Below, piece by piece: positions 24,111-32,945 of a DNA stretch of 64,000 bases. A program made the position numbers and the translations under genes. The stretch lies in NCBI RefSeq assembly GCF_003144095.1, contig NZ_NSKH01000023.1:482964-546963 (forward strand), in the 5' to 3' direction. The notes under the pieces are model-generated. The model was not told the DNA's origin and made no database searches. It saw only the letters and a list, made by a program, of their open reading frames with translations. This DNA comes from Streptomyces sp. ICBB 8177. Its GTDB lineage: Bacteria; Actinomycetota; Actinomycetes; Streptomycetales; Streptomycetaceae. How positions within the stretch are numbered: position 1 is the first letter of the stretch; each line of letters starts with the position of its first letter.

Positions 24111-25358
24111 TCAGCTCGGTGGGGTCAGCACCAGGCACGCGTTGTGGCCGCCGAAACCGAAGGAGTTGGACAGCACCGGGCCCACCGGGACCGCTCGCGG
24201 CGCGCCCGTCACCAGATCGACCAGATGGGCTTCCGGGCTCGTCGTGGTGTTGGCGACCGGCGGCACCACGCCCGCGCTCGCGCAGGTCAGCGCCAGCACC
24301 GCCTCCACCGCGCCCGAGCCGCCGATGAGATGACCGGTGACGCCCTTGACGGCGGTCAGCGGCGGCGAGGCCCCCGCGAAGCAGCGGTCGACGGCGAGCG
24401 CCTCCGCGCGGTCGTTGAGCAGCGTCGAGGTGCCGTGCGCGTTGACGTGGACGATGTCGGCGGGACGCAGCCCCGCGTCCGCTATGGCGCGGCGCATGCA
24501 CGCGGCCGCCACCGTGCCGTCCTCGTGCGGTGCCACGATGTGGAACGCGTCGCAGTTCTCCGCGAACCCGCTCACCTCGCCGTACACCCGGGCGCCGCGC
24601 GCCACCGCCGCGTCCCACCGCTCCAGCACCACCACCGCGGCGCCCTCGCCCATCACGAAGCCGTCCCGCTCCGCGTCGAACGGGCGGCTGGCCAGGTGGG
24701 GCGCGTCGGTGCGGGTGGACAGCGCGCGCATGCGGGCGAAGCCGCCCATGACCACCTTGGTCACCGCGGCGTCCACACCGCCCGCCACGGCCGCGTCCAG
24801 CTCGCCCGTCCTGATCCTGCGGGCCGCCTCGCCGATCGCCGTGGTGCCGCTGGCGCACGCGGTGGAGTACGTCGAGCACGGGCCCCGGAAGCCGTAGCGC
24901 ATCGCGATGCGGGAGGCGGGCGCGTTGGACATGGAACGCGGGACGGTGTGCACGGGCATGTCGAACGGCCGGTCACCGTGGTCCAGTGCGGCCCTCTCCA
25001 TGCTGGGCAGTCCGCCGATGCCGGTGCCGATCTGCACGCCCACCCGGTCGCGCGACAGCTCGGCGGGGAGCGCGGCTCCGGCCACCGCGTCGGCCGCCGC
25101 GCACAGTGCGAGCGTGGTGGCCCGGTCGATCTGCCGTGCCTCCCGCCGGCTGACGTAGGCCTCCTCGTCGAACGGCGGCACCAGGCAGGCGAACGGCACC
25201 GGCAGGTCGGCCTCGACGAGGTGTCCCACGACGGCGGCGGTGGACTTCGCCGCGAGCACCGTCTCGTGGGCCTCGGACAAGGTGGTGCCGGCCGGGCACT
25301 TCACACCGATGCCGGTGACGGCGACGCGCACCCGGCGCGAGCCGTCCCGTGCGGTCAC
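24111..25358 (-). CDS. FabF-like ketosynthase (KAS II family)
   Basis: A 415-residue beta-ketoacyl-ACP synthase with the full Cys-His-His set: Cys in YSTACASGTTAIG (near 166), His in HVNAHGTSTLLND (near 307) and His in GVTGHLIGGSGAVEAVL (near 342). The C-terminal SFGFGGHNACLVL is typical. It is a stand-alone synthase with no chain length factor partner, so it is not a type II aromatic PKS pair. GTG at 25358 overlaps the ACP stop. It would condense an acyl or aminoacyl starter with malonyl units on the adjacent ACP. Whether it supplies an iterative chain or one extension cannot be told. Confidence 0.87.
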   Translation of the reverse strand: MTARDGSRRVRVAVTGIGVKCPAGTTLSEAHETVLAAKSTAAVVGHLVEADLPVPFACLVPPFDEEAYVSRREARQIDRATTLALCAAADAVAGAALPAELSRDRVGVQIGTGIGGLPSMERAALDHGDRPFDMPVHTVPRSMSNAPASRIAMRYGFRGPCSTYSTACASGTTAIGEAARRIRTGELDAAVAGGVDAAVTKVVMGGFARMRALSTRTDAPHLASRPFDAERDGFVMGEGAAVVVLERWDAAVARGARVYGEVSGFAENCDAFHIVAPHEDGTVAAACMRRAIADAGLRPADIVHVNAHGTSTLLNDRAEALAVDRCFAGASPPLTAVKGVTGHLIGGSGAVEAVLALTCASAGVVPPVANTTTSPEAHLVDLVTGAPRAVPVGPVLSNSFGFGGHNACLVLTPPS

Positions 25359-25621
25359 GACCGCTCCCTGAGGCGTTCGTCCAGCAGGTCGACCGCGTGG
25401 CCAACCGTTTCGGCGAGGGTGAGGTCGCGGACCTCGATGCGCACCTCCAGCGCCTTCTCCAGGCGTGCCCCGATGTCCATGAGTTCGAGGCTGTCGACGC
25501 CGTAGTCGGCGACCAGGCTCACGTCGTCGCCGATCTCCTCCGGCTCGGTGCCGATGACGTCGGCGATGGCGGTCCTGACGGTGTGGGCGATCTCGTCACG
25601 GGTGCGAGTGGGGGTGGACAT
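25355..25621 (-). CDS. Acyl carrier protein
   Basis: An 88-residue free-standing ACP. The phosphopantetheine site is Ser44 in DYGVDSLELMDIG, and a second part VRDLTLAETVGHAVDLL is as in FabF-partner ACPs. Acidic composition fits the family. ATG at 25621 follows GGAGG. It lies between the aminotransferase gene (26-bp overlap) and the ketosynthase gene (GTGA overlap), so all are translationally coupled; this makes it the carrier on which the operon's chemistry most likely takes place. No phosphopantetheinyl transferase is encoded nearby. Confidence 0.92.
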   Translation of the reverse strand: MSTPTRTRDEIAHTVRTAIADVIGTEPEEIGDDVSLVADYGVDSLELMDIGARLEKALEVRIEVRDLTLAETVGHAVDLLDERLRERS

Positions 25622-27005
25622 GTGCGTTCTTCCTCCGGTACGTGCTGGGGCTCGCGGGGTGCCTCGCGGGGGCGGGCAGGGTGCGCTCCGCCGCGGTCAG
25701 GGCGGCGTCGAGGATGTCGATGGCCCGCCCGATGTCCTCCTGCGCGCAGGCCAGTGAGGGCAGCAGACGGATGGTGGTGGGGCTGCTCAGGCAGGGCGAC
25801 ACCAGCAGTCCCGCGTCGGCGAGTTCGACGACGGCGGTTCCGGCGGCGGGACGCGAGACGAGGTCGACGCCGCGCAGCAGGCCCCGGCCCCGCACGGACG
25901 CCACCACGCGCGGATGCCGCTCGCGCAGCCCGGTCAGGCCCGCGTCGAGCAGGGAGGCCAACCGGGCGCCGTGCGGGGCGAGTCGCTCGATGGCGCGAAG
26001 CGCCGCGGGCAGCGCCGCGCAGCCGAGCGGCTGGCCGCCGAACGTCGCCGAGTGCAGGAACGGGTCGGCCGCCAGCGGCGCGTACAACCGCTCGGAACAC
26101 ACCACCGCCGACAACGGCACCACACCGCCGCCCAGCGGCTTCCCCACCAGCACCGCGTCGACCGGCAGCCCCTCGGCGAGCGCCACCGACCGCTGTCCGC
26201 AGCGCCGCAGACCGCACTGGATCTCGTCCGCGATCACGAACGCGCCGTGCCGGTGGGCGTCCTCGCACCACTGGCGCAGGACCTCGGTGCGCAACGCCAC
26301 GGCGCCGTTCTCGCCCTGCACCGGCTCGAAGACCACGGCGGCCGGGGCGCGTTCCGCCGCCGCCTTCGCCACCGCGTCCGGGTCGTCCGGGTCCACGTGG
26401 ACCACGTCGGCGGTCACGCCGCTCAACCCGGCCCGGAACAGCGGGTTGTGGGTGAGCGCGAGCGCCCCCAGGGACTTGCCGTGGAAACCGCCGCGCACGG
26501 CGACGATCCCACCGCGTCCGGTGGCCAGACGCGCCAGTTTGATCGCCACCTCGACGGCGTCGGCGCCATTGAGACCGAAGTACACCTTCGGCAGCACGTC
26601 ACCGAAGTACCCCGACAGGCAGGCGGCGGCCCGTGCCGTGACCGGGTTGGACAGACTGCGGGTGGACGTGGGCATGGTGTCCAGCGCGGCGTGCACGGCC
26701 TCCACCACGGCGGGGTGGCGGTGACCGAGCAGGGTGACCGCGTAACTGCCGAAGTCGAGCACCTCGCGTCCGTCGGAGAGCGTCACCCGGCAGCCCTCGG
26801 CCGACACCTCGACCGCGCCGTGCCCGGCGAACGTCCCGGTCAGCGCCAGCTTGGGGGAGAAGTGGCGGCGGATCAGGTCGAAGGCCCGCTCGGCGCGGAC
26901 CGGCCCCGGGTCGGGCACGCCCTCCACCGGCCACGGGTTCGGCACACCGCCTGCCGGCAGGCGGTCGCGCACGCCGTCCGCCCCCGCGTCCAGCGGCCCG
27001 CTCAC
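25596..27005 (-). CDS. Class III PLP-dependent aminotransferase
   Basis: A 469-residue fold-type I aminotransferase of class III. The PLP Lys is in AVLVGKPLGGGVVPL (near 286); the Asp-Glu pair with ring-stacking residues is in FVIADEIQCGLRR, and GVNGADAVEVAIKLAR (as GLNGADAVE) and GGFHGKSLGA are the usual phosphate-binding segments. Start GTG at 27005 overlaps the SRPBCC stop. The long open frame upstream is the shadow of that gene. Omega-aminotransferases of this class aminate aldehydes released from carriers; with the FAR-like reductase here, a carrier-acyl to aldehyde to amine sequence is plausible. Confidence 0.85.
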   Translation of the reverse strand: MSGPLDAGADGVRDRLPAGGVPNPWPVEGVPDPGPVRAERAFDLIRRHFSPKLALTGTFAGHGAVEVSAEGCRVTLSDGREVLDFGSYAVTLLGHRHPAVVEAVHAALDTMPTSTRSLSNPVTARAAACLSGYFGDVLPKVYFGLNGADAVEVAIKLARLATGRGGIVAVRGGFHGKSLGALALTHNPLFRAGLSGVTADVVHVDPDDPDAVAKAAAERAPAAVVFEPVQGENGAVALRTEVLRQWCEDAHRHGAFVIADEIQCGLRRCGQRSVALAEGLPVDAVLVGKPLGGGVVPLSAVVCSERLYAPLAADPFLHSATFGGQPLGCAALPAALRAIERLAPHGARLASLLDAGLTGLRERHPRVVASVRGRGLLRGVDLVSRPAAGTAVVELADAGLLVSPCLSSPTTIRLLPSLACAQEDIGRAIDILDAALTAAERTLPAPARHPASPSTYRRKNAHVHPHSHP

Positions 27006-27475
27006 CGCACCGCTCCGTGCCGCGGGCGCGCTCCGGCCGCCGCCAGGCGCCGGTCCAGCGCGGTCAGCATCTGCGCCGCGTTCTCCCGCAGGGCGTCGGC
27101 GGCCACCCCGTCCAGCATCTCGGCCAGCAACGGGATGCCGATGTCGAAGTCGACGTGCAGCGACACCGTGCTGCCCCCGGCGGAACCCGGGACGACGGCC
27201 CAATGGCCGGTGAACTCGCCCAGGTCGCCAGCGACTTGACGGAAGTCGAACCTGCGGGCGTCCGGATCGATGACCTCCTCCTCGGTCCAGCGCAGCACCG
27301 ACCCCTTCAGACGCACCGACCACGCGGTGGTCCGATGTCGGTCGTCGGCCTGGTCGACGAGTTCCACGGACTCCACGTTGTCCATGCAGTCCGGGTACGA
27401 CCGCACGTCGACCACCGCGGCCCACGCCTCGTCGACCGGGGCGGCGATGCTCAGTTCCACGTCAACTCGTGGCAC
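27002..27475 (-). CDS. SRPBCC (polyketide cyclase/START-like) protein
   Basis: A 157-residue SRPBCC-fold protein. The N-terminal pattern ELSIAAPVDEAWAAVVDVRSYPDCMDNVESVEL and the later GSTVSLHVDFDIGIPLLAEML are those of COQ10/aromatase-cyclase relatives, which bind hydrophobic ligands in a helix-grip cavity. Next to an ACP and a ketosynthase it may act as a cyclase/aromatase or hold the acyl intermediate. No catalytic residues can be named with confidence. GTG at 27475 is 3 bp after the acyltransferase stop; its own stop overlaps the aminotransferase start. Confidence 0.75.
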   Translation of the reverse strand: MPRVDVELSIAAPVDEAWAAVVDVRSYPDCMDNVESVELVDQADDRHRTTAWSVRLKGSVLRWTEEEVIDPDARRFDFRQVAGDLGEFTGHWAVVPGSAGGSTVSLHVDFDIGIPLLAEMLDGVAADALRENAAQMLTALDRRLAAAGARPRHGAVR

Positions 27476-27478
27476 GGA

Positions 27479-28720
27479 TCAGACTCCTTCGTCGGTTGTG
27501 GCGGAAGCGGGCCTGCCGTCGGGGTGGTTCGTCGGGGAGGCCGGTGCGTCGTCGAGCAGCGCCGCGTGCGGGCCGAGGGTGTCCGCCAGGGCGGTGGACA
27601 ACGCGGCGGGCAGCACCCTGCGCAGCAGCGCCCGGACCGTCGGCCGGACGTGGGTGACGGCGTAGGTCTGCGGTATCAGATCACAGCCGAACTCGACCTT
27701 CGGCGTGTACGCGGTCTGCGCGAAGCGGATGTGCGCGCATCCCGACTCCAGCGCCAGCCGGATCGCCGCGTAGTGCACGACGTGGTAGAGCCGTGCCTCG
27801 TGCGCGAGCCGGTAGTCCAGGCCGATGCGTGCCCCGGTGGCGCCCTTGCCGGAGAACAGGCACAGCAGGAACGCCACCAGCCGCTCGCCCTCGAAGCAGG
27901 CGACCAACCGGCGGCGCGGCTGCCCGCTCGCCTCGACGGCGGCCAGGAACGTGGGATCGAGGGAGTCGAGCGTCTGGTCCGCGCGGTCCATGACCTGCCG
28001 GTACAGCTCGAAGACCTGCGGCAGCAGCGCGGCGAAGTCGTCCAGCACCTGAACGCGCAGGTCGCCGTGGGCCTCGAACTTGCGCGTCTTGGAGCGCAGA
28101 TTGCGGCGCGGCTTCGCGGGCAGCGACGCCACGTACTCCTCGAACGAGCCGTGACCGAGGGTGAGTTGGGTGTCCGGCATGCTCGGCACGAAGAAGAAGC
28201 CGGCACGCGACAACTCTCCACGCAAGGGTGCGAGTTCCGCGGGAGCGAAGTCCTTGAAGACCACCGTCCCCAGCCGCTCGTGCCGGGCGAAGCCCAGCAC
28301 CGCCTCCACCATCAGCCGCACCACCTCACGCGGCGGCGGCCCGGCGCTCAGCAGATGCCCCTGTCCCAGCAGGTTGCCGCACAACAGCATGGGAATGCGC
28401 AGCAGCCGGGGGCACACCTTCCGCACCGGAGCCAGGAACCGCCGCTCCCTCGGCCCCACGACGTCGTCCAGCCGCAGGTCCCGGAAGAGGCACAGCGGCA
28501 GCACGGCCACCACGTCCTCGCCGCGACGGGCCACCAGGTACGCGTAGCCCTCGGGGCCGATCGCGCCGCGTTCCATCGAGGCGAACAGCCCGCGCGACCA
28601 CATGGGGTCGTCCGGCGGTGCCAGCGCCTCCCACACGGCCTCCGGCAGCGCGGCCACACCGCGTACCACCTCGACGCGGTACGCGCCCGCCCGTATCGCG
28701 GTGTCCTCGCGTTCCGTCAC
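27479..28720 (-). CDS. FemAB/GNAT-like N-acyltransferase (BioF2-like or CelD-like)
   Basis: A 413-residue protein with the double GNAT build of FemAB/CelD-like acyltransferases: an N-terminal half with DDPMWSRGLFASME and PLCLFRDLRLDD, and a C-terminal half with KPRRNLRSKTRKFE, RRLVACFEGERLVAFLLCLFSG, YRLAHEARLYHVVHYAAI and HIRFAQTAYTPKVEFGC. Proteins of this group transfer aminoacyl or acyl groups to amines. In this operon it could acylate the amine formed by the aminotransferase, or move an aminoacyl group to the ACP. GTG at 28720 is preceded by GGAGGA. Family placement is from pattern only. Confidence 0.62.
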   Translation of the reverse strand: MTEREDTAIRAGAYRVEVVRGVAALPEAVWEALAPPDDPMWSRGLFASMERGAIGPEGYAYLVARRGEDVVAVLPLCLFRDLRLDDVVGPRERRFLAPVRKVCPRLLRIPMLLCGNLLGQGHLLSAGPPPREVVRLMVEAVLGFARHERLGTVVFKDFAPAELAPLRGELSRAGFFFVPSMPDTQLTLGHGSFEEYVASLPAKPRRNLRSKTRKFEAHGDLRVQVLDDFAALLPQVFELYRQVMDRADQTLDSLDPTFLAAVEASGQPRRRLVACFEGERLVAFLLCLFSGKGATGARIGLDYRLAHEARLYHVVHYAAIRLALESGCAHIRFAQTAYTPKVEFGCDLIPQTYAVTHVRPTVRALLRRVLPAALSTALADTLGPHAALLDDAPASPTNHPDGRPASATTDEGV

Positions 28721-28772
28721 CGAATCCTCCGTCCGCCCCGTGGTCGTGTTCCGTCCGCCATCGCCCGTCCCC

Positions 28773-29903
28773 TCACCCGATGCGCAACCGGGCGCCGTCG
28801 AGGTACTCGCGCAGCGGTGCGGCCATACGCGAGCGGGACGGCGGATGGAAGGCCAGCCCGGCGGCGGCCGAGGCGAGGTACGCGCCGTCCGGCGAGCCGA
28901 TGAACGCCATCCCGCCCAGCGCCTCGACACACGCCCGGGTGGTGCGGGTGATGGCGTCCTGCGCCGCGTACCGCGCGGTCAGCGCGCTCACCAGGAGCGT
29001 GTCGTCCCACGCGCTGTCGTCCATGGCCCGGGCGACCGCCTCCACCGCGAGCATCGCCGCGTCCACGTCCACCATGAACCGCGCCGGGTCGTCACCGGGG
29101 CCGCCGGTGCGCTCCAGCACCCGTTCGACCAGAGCGCCGGCGATGCCGATGTACCCGGCGGTCAGCAGGAGTTCGAACCACAGGAAGCCGGCGACGTTGA
29201 GCGAGTCCGGCACGGCGTCGGCGGTCACCTCGGTCGCCACCACCATCTGCGGGTCGAGCTCGACGTCGGTCAGCACCACCTCGTCGCTCTCCGCGCCCGC
29301 CAGGACAGGGGTGTTCCAGAAGGGCCGCACCGAAAGGCCCGGTGTCTTCGCGGGGACGATGGCCACCGCGAGCCGGTCGGTGCCGTCCTCGTCGGCGAGC
29401 ACCACGGACGCGGTCAGCAGGTCCATCGAACGCGACAGGCTGCACGGCTTCTTGCTGCCGTTGAGCACCACGCGGTCGCCGCGACGCCGCGCGGTGATGT
29501 GCGGACGCAGGATGTTCTGGCCGGTGTTGCCCTCGGCGAAGCCGGACGCCAGCAGCATGCGGTTCTTGGCGATGGCCTCCAGCAGCAGGCCTTCCAGGCC
29601 CGTGCCCGCCTTCGCCGACTCGACCAGTCCGGCCACCGAGAAGTGGTGCATGGTGGTCGCCACCGCGAGTGAGGGGCAGCGCGCGCCGACGGCCCGCTGC
29701 ACCCGCACCGCCTGCAAGGGGCTCGCCCCGGCGCCCGCGTTCTCCTCGGGCACGAGCAGGCCGGGCCCGCCCGCGTCGCGGAACGCGGTGATCGCCGGGC
29801 TGGGCGCGCGCTCCAGCTCCTCCAGCGGATGGCCGGCCAGGGCCTGGTCGAGGCCGGGTACCAGCTCCTCCAGGGTCGCGCGCTCGACGTTCAGGAAGTT
29901 CAC
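28773..29903 (-). CDS. Acyl-CoA dehydrogenase-family flavoprotein
   Basis: A 376-residue acyl-CoA dehydrogenase fold protein. It shows the FAD/substrate segment ASGFAEGNTGQNILRP (where mainline members have a shorter, T-S containing motif), GDRVVLNGSKKPCSLSRSMD, and a C-terminal TTRACVEALGGMAFIGS. In secondary metabolism such enzymes desaturate ACP-bound acyl chains, as in tambjamine formation, or act as flavin monooxygenases. I could not identify the catalytic Glu. Start GTG at 29903, 136 bp downstream of the P450 gene, with GAGAGG before it. Confidence 0.75.
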   Translation of the reverse strand: MNFLNVERATLEELVPGLDQALAGHPLEELERAPSPAITAFRDAGGPGLLVPEENAGAGASPLQAVRVQRAVGARCPSLAVATTMHHFSVAGLVESAKAGTGLEGLLLEAIAKNRMLLASGFAEGNTGQNILRPHITARRRGDRVVLNGSKKPCSLSRSMDLLTASVVLADEDGTDRLAVAIVPAKTPGLSVRPFWNTPVLAGAESDEVVLTDVELDPQMVVATEVTADAVPDSLNVAGFLWFELLLTAGYIGIAGALVERVLERTGGPGDDPARFMVDVDAAMLAVEAVARAMDDSAWDDTLLVSALTARYAAQDAITRTTRACVEALGGMAFIGSPDGAYLASAAAGLAFHPPSRSRMAAPLREYLDGARLRIG

Positions 29904-30039
29904 GGGCGATGCCTCTCTCACGCAGGAGTTCACGCCGGAATTCACGCTGGGGCTCACACGCAACGACACGCTCGGCGTTCGGCGCGTGGGCGCCAACAAC
30001 CCGTGTGACGCGCGGAGTTGGCGCCGGTCGCCGGGCCGG

Positions 30040-31257
30040 TCACCGGACGGCGAGCGCGAGTCGGTCGAACGCGCGCAGACTGATGCTGTCGCGGCGCACC
30101 GGCGGCTCCGCCTCGTACAGGCCGGGGAAACGCGTCAGCAGCCCCCGGATCGCCGTCGCGCCCTCCATCCGGGCCAGCGCCGCGCCCAGGCAGAAGTGCG
30201 CGCCCGCGCTGAAGCTGAGCACCCGCACGTCGGGGCGGCGCACCAGGAAGGGGTCGGGGTCCGGATGGCGGGCCGGGTCGCGGTTGGCGGCGGCGAGCAC
30301 CGTGGTGACGTTGGCGCCCTCGGGGACGTCCACCCCTCCGATCCGGGCCGGGCGGGAGGCGATGCGTTCGGTCATGCGGACCGGGGTGTCCCAGCGCAGC
30401 GACTCCTCGACCGCGTCCCGGGCCAGCGCGGGGTCGTCGCGGACCAGGGTCAACTGGTCCGGGTGGGACAGCAGCGCGTGCACGGTCAGCCCCAGCAGGC
30501 TCGTCGTGGTCTCGAACCCGGCGACGAAGACCAGCAGCAGGTTGTCCACCAACTCCCGCTGCGTCAGCCGCCCGTCGTCGGCGTCGCGCACCTGGAGCAG
30601 CGCGGTCGCCAGGTCGTCGGCGGGCTCGCAGCGGCGGCGCTCCAGCAGTTCGGCGAAGTACTCGCGCAGCGACTCCACGGCGTGGTCGGCGCGCTTGAAG
30701 TCCTCGTCGGTGCGCACCGGCTCCAGCAGCCGCCCGGCGTCCTGCCCGTAGCCGCGGAACCGCTCCTGGTCGGGGCGCGGCACGCCGATGAGGTCGCCGA
30801 CCACCGCCACCGGCAGCGGGTAGCCGACGAGTTCCTGGAAGTCGGCGTGGCCGCCGTCGCCGGTGGCGTCCGCGAACCGGTCCAGCAGGTCCGAGACGGT
30901 CTCCTCGACCGGACCGGACAGCGCCGCGACCCGCCGCGCGCTGAACGCGCCACCGACCAGCCGCCGGACCCGCGCGTGGTCGTCGCCGTTGGCCCGCAGC
31001 ATGGAGGAGTAGAAGAACTCCGCCCCCGCGTGCTCGCGCCAGTCCGGCATCTCCCGCTCGCACCACTGCAGATCGGGCGTGCGGAAGCCGGGGTCGGTCA
31101 GGACGGCCTGGCAGTCGTCGAAGCGGGTGAGGAAATAGGTGTCCAGCGTCTCGTTGCGGTAAACGGGCGCCACGGCGCGCAGGCGGGCCAGCGCGGGATG
31201 CGGGTTCTCCCTGCCCTCCGGGGTGAACATCGAGAAGAGAAGTGTTTCGGGATCCAC
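30040..31257 (-). CDS. Cytochrome P450, first gene of the second operon
   Basis: A 405-residue soluble bacterial P450. The heme ligand Cys is in FSAGAHFCLGAALARME (near 355), the I-helix oxygen-activation motif is AGFETTTS (near 245), and the K-helix ExxR is in EESLRWD. The full motif set indicates an active enzyme; the Ala-His before Cys is a common variant. It presumably oxidises the product or a carrier-bound intermediate. GTG start at 31257, GGAAGGG 9 bp upstream. No ferredoxin gene is nearby. Confidence 0.9.
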   Translation of the reverse strand: MDPETLLFSMFTPEGRENPHPALARLRAVAPVYRNETLDTYFLTRFDDCQAVLTDPGFRTPDLQWCEREMPDWREHAGAEFFYSSMLRANGDDHARVRRLVGGAFSARRVAALSGPVEETVSDLLDRFADATGDGGHADFQELVGYPLPVAVVGDLIGVPRPDQERFRGYGQDAGRLLEPVRTDEDFKRADHAVESLREYFAELLERRRCEPADDLATALLQVRDADDGRLTQRELVDNLLLVFVAGFETTTSLLGLTVHALLSHPDQLTLVRDDPALARDAVEESLRWDTPVRMTERIASRPARIGGVDVPEGANVTTVLAAANRDPARHPDPDPFLVRRPDVRVLSFSAGAHFCLGAALARMEGATAIRGLLTRFPGLYEAEPPVRRDSISLRAFDRLALAVR

Positions 31258-31718
31258 TGGCGCAGGCCCTTCCGCCCGTAGGGGCGTGCCAAGTCCGTAC
31301 GACGTTCCGCCAAACAGGAATTGACGTGCCGTCAGGTGAACTGCTGGGTGTCACGGATGGAGGAGACGAGGGGTGATTGCTCGGAAGCGACGTCCGTTCA
31401 AGTATCTACCGTTCGCGCAGGACGGGGCCGGGGAAGAAAGCGCGAGGCCAATAATGGTCCCCGCCTGGCCGGAAAACGACCGGCGTATTCGCGGAGTCCG
31501 GAAAGGCGCCCTTTCGCGCCGTGTGGAGATGAGGTAGGGGTGCGCATGGGGGTGTGCGAACGCACGTGTTTTGCGTTCGGCGGATCATCGTAAATGAATG
31601 TGATGACCCGTCATTGAGGTGCCTTTTGGCTTTTCTTTGTGTGCGATTACCGGGTGTGGCCGCCTGGACGCCGCCGCGTAATCCGGTGGTCCTTTCCTGG
31701 CCTCGGCGCGGCTCCCGG
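31258..31718. other. Promoter region upstream of the P450 operon, no gene
   Basis: 460 bp between the P450 start and the EfeB stop codon. The part at 31,560-31,660 is relatively A/T-rich. Short inverted repeats GGCGC-N6-GCGCC (about 31505-31520) and ATGAC-N2-GTCAT (31603-31614) occur, but neither is strong. No copy of GRTTTCC-N4-RGAAAYC is present. Confidence 0.5.
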
Positions 31719-32945
31719 TCAGGCCATCAGGCCCGCCGCCAGATGGTCGGCGCCCGGGCCGAAGCCGGGCAGGGCGAAGAAGTAGCCGCCGCCGGTGGGC
31801 TGGACGTAGTCCACGAGCGGCTCGCCGGCCAGCCGGCGCTGCACGGCCTCGAACTGCCGCCGCACGTCCTGCTGGTAGCAGCAGAAGACCAGGCCCACGT
31901 CCAGGTCGCCGACCGCGTCGAGCCCCCGGTCGTAGGAGTAGCCGCGGCGCAGGATGCGCTGGGACGCGGCGGCCGGGGTGCGCGGGTTGGCCAGCCGGAT
32001 GTGGGAGTCGAGCGGGGTGATCAGCCCGTGCGGGTCGGCCGCGAAGTCCGGCGGGTCCGATTCGCGGGTGCCGTCGAGCGGTGCGCCGGAGTCGCGGCGG
32101 CGCCCGATCATGGTCTCCTGCTCCTGGAGCGAGACCCGGTCCCAGAACTCCACGAGCATCCGGATGATCCGGATCACCTGGTACGAGCCGTCCCGCGCCC
32201 ACGCGCTCCCGCCCGTTTCGGCGCTTCCGGTCCAGATCAGCGCGTCCGCCACCTGCGGATCGGCCACGTCGGGCTGCGAGGTGCCGTCCTTGAAACCGAG
32301 TTGATTGCGTGGCGCGCCGTCCGGCCTGGGCGGGGGCAGGAAGCCGTCCGCCTTCCACACCGCCTGCATCGCGCCCCGGGTGTGCTTGGTGATGTCGCGC
32401 AGCGCGTGCATCACCGTGTCGCGGGAGTCGGCGCAGATCTGGAGCGAGATGTCGCCGTGCAGTTCGGCCGAACCGGCGACGTGGTCGTCGGGGAAGACCG
32501 GCATGGTGGTCAGCCCGGCGGGTCTGCGACCGGCCAGCCCGAACCGTTCGTCGAACAGCGACGCGCCGACGCCGACGGTCACCGTCAGCCCGTCGGCCGG
32601 CAGCGCGTCGCCGAGCAGGCCGCTGTCGGCGGGAGGCGAGACCAGGTCGGTCGCGGGCACCGGGCCGCCCGCGGTGAGCGCCCGCACCCGGTCGGTCAGC
32701 GTGCGGAACAACGCGGTCAGTCCGGCCCGGTCGGACGCGATTACGTCGAACGCGGCGAAGGTGGCGGCGGCCTGCTGCGGGGTCGTGATGCCGGCCTGGT
32801 GCCGCCCCTCGCAGGGAAGGCGGCGTCCCGAGGCGGCGGTGGACGGGGGAGCGGCGGCCAGCGCGCCGGTGGCGGCGGCGGCGGCCGCCGCCGCGCTCGC
32901 GGTGGCGCCGCGCAGGAAGGCGCGCCGCCCGGGCGCGGCGGTCAC
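31719..32945 (-). CDS. efeB: EfeB, Tat-exported Dyp-type heme peroxidase
   Basis: A 408-residue Dyp peroxidase with a twin-arginine signal (RRAFLRGATASAA) at residues 7-19. The family GxxDG motif is in LGFKDGTSQPD (near 213), and the proximal heme His is in LDSHIRLANPR. EfeB-type proteins act outside the membrane in ferrous/ferric iron handling together with EfeO and EfeU, or release iron from heme. GTG at 32945 overlaps the EfeO stop (GTGA), so the two are one operon. No EfeU permease is encoded in the neighbourhood. Confidence 0.88.
   Translation of the reverse strand: MTAAPGRRAFLRGATASAAAAAAAATGALAAAPPSTAASGRRLPCEGRHQAGITTPQQAAATFAAFDVIASDRAGLTALFRTLTDRVRALTAGGPVPATDLVSPPADSGLLGDALPADGLTVTVGVGASLFDERFGLAGRRPAGLTTMPVFPDDHVAGSAELHGDISLQICADSRDTVMHALRDITKHTRGAMQAVWKADGFLPPPRPDGAPRNQLGFKDGTSQPDVADPQVADALIWTGSAETGGSAWARDGSYQVIRIIRMLVEFWDRVSLQEQETMIGRRRDSGAPLDGTRESDPPDFAADPHGLITPLDSHIRLANPRTPAAASQRILRRGYSYDRGLDAVGDLDVGLVFCCYQQDVRRQFEAVQRRLAGEPLVDYVQPTGGGYFFALPGFGPGADHLAAGLMA

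Noticed and set aside
24111-27475. Type II aromatic polyketide synthase
   Set aside because: There is a single ketosynthase with no chain length factor and no ketoreductase; the SRPBCC protein alone does not support an aromatic PKS.
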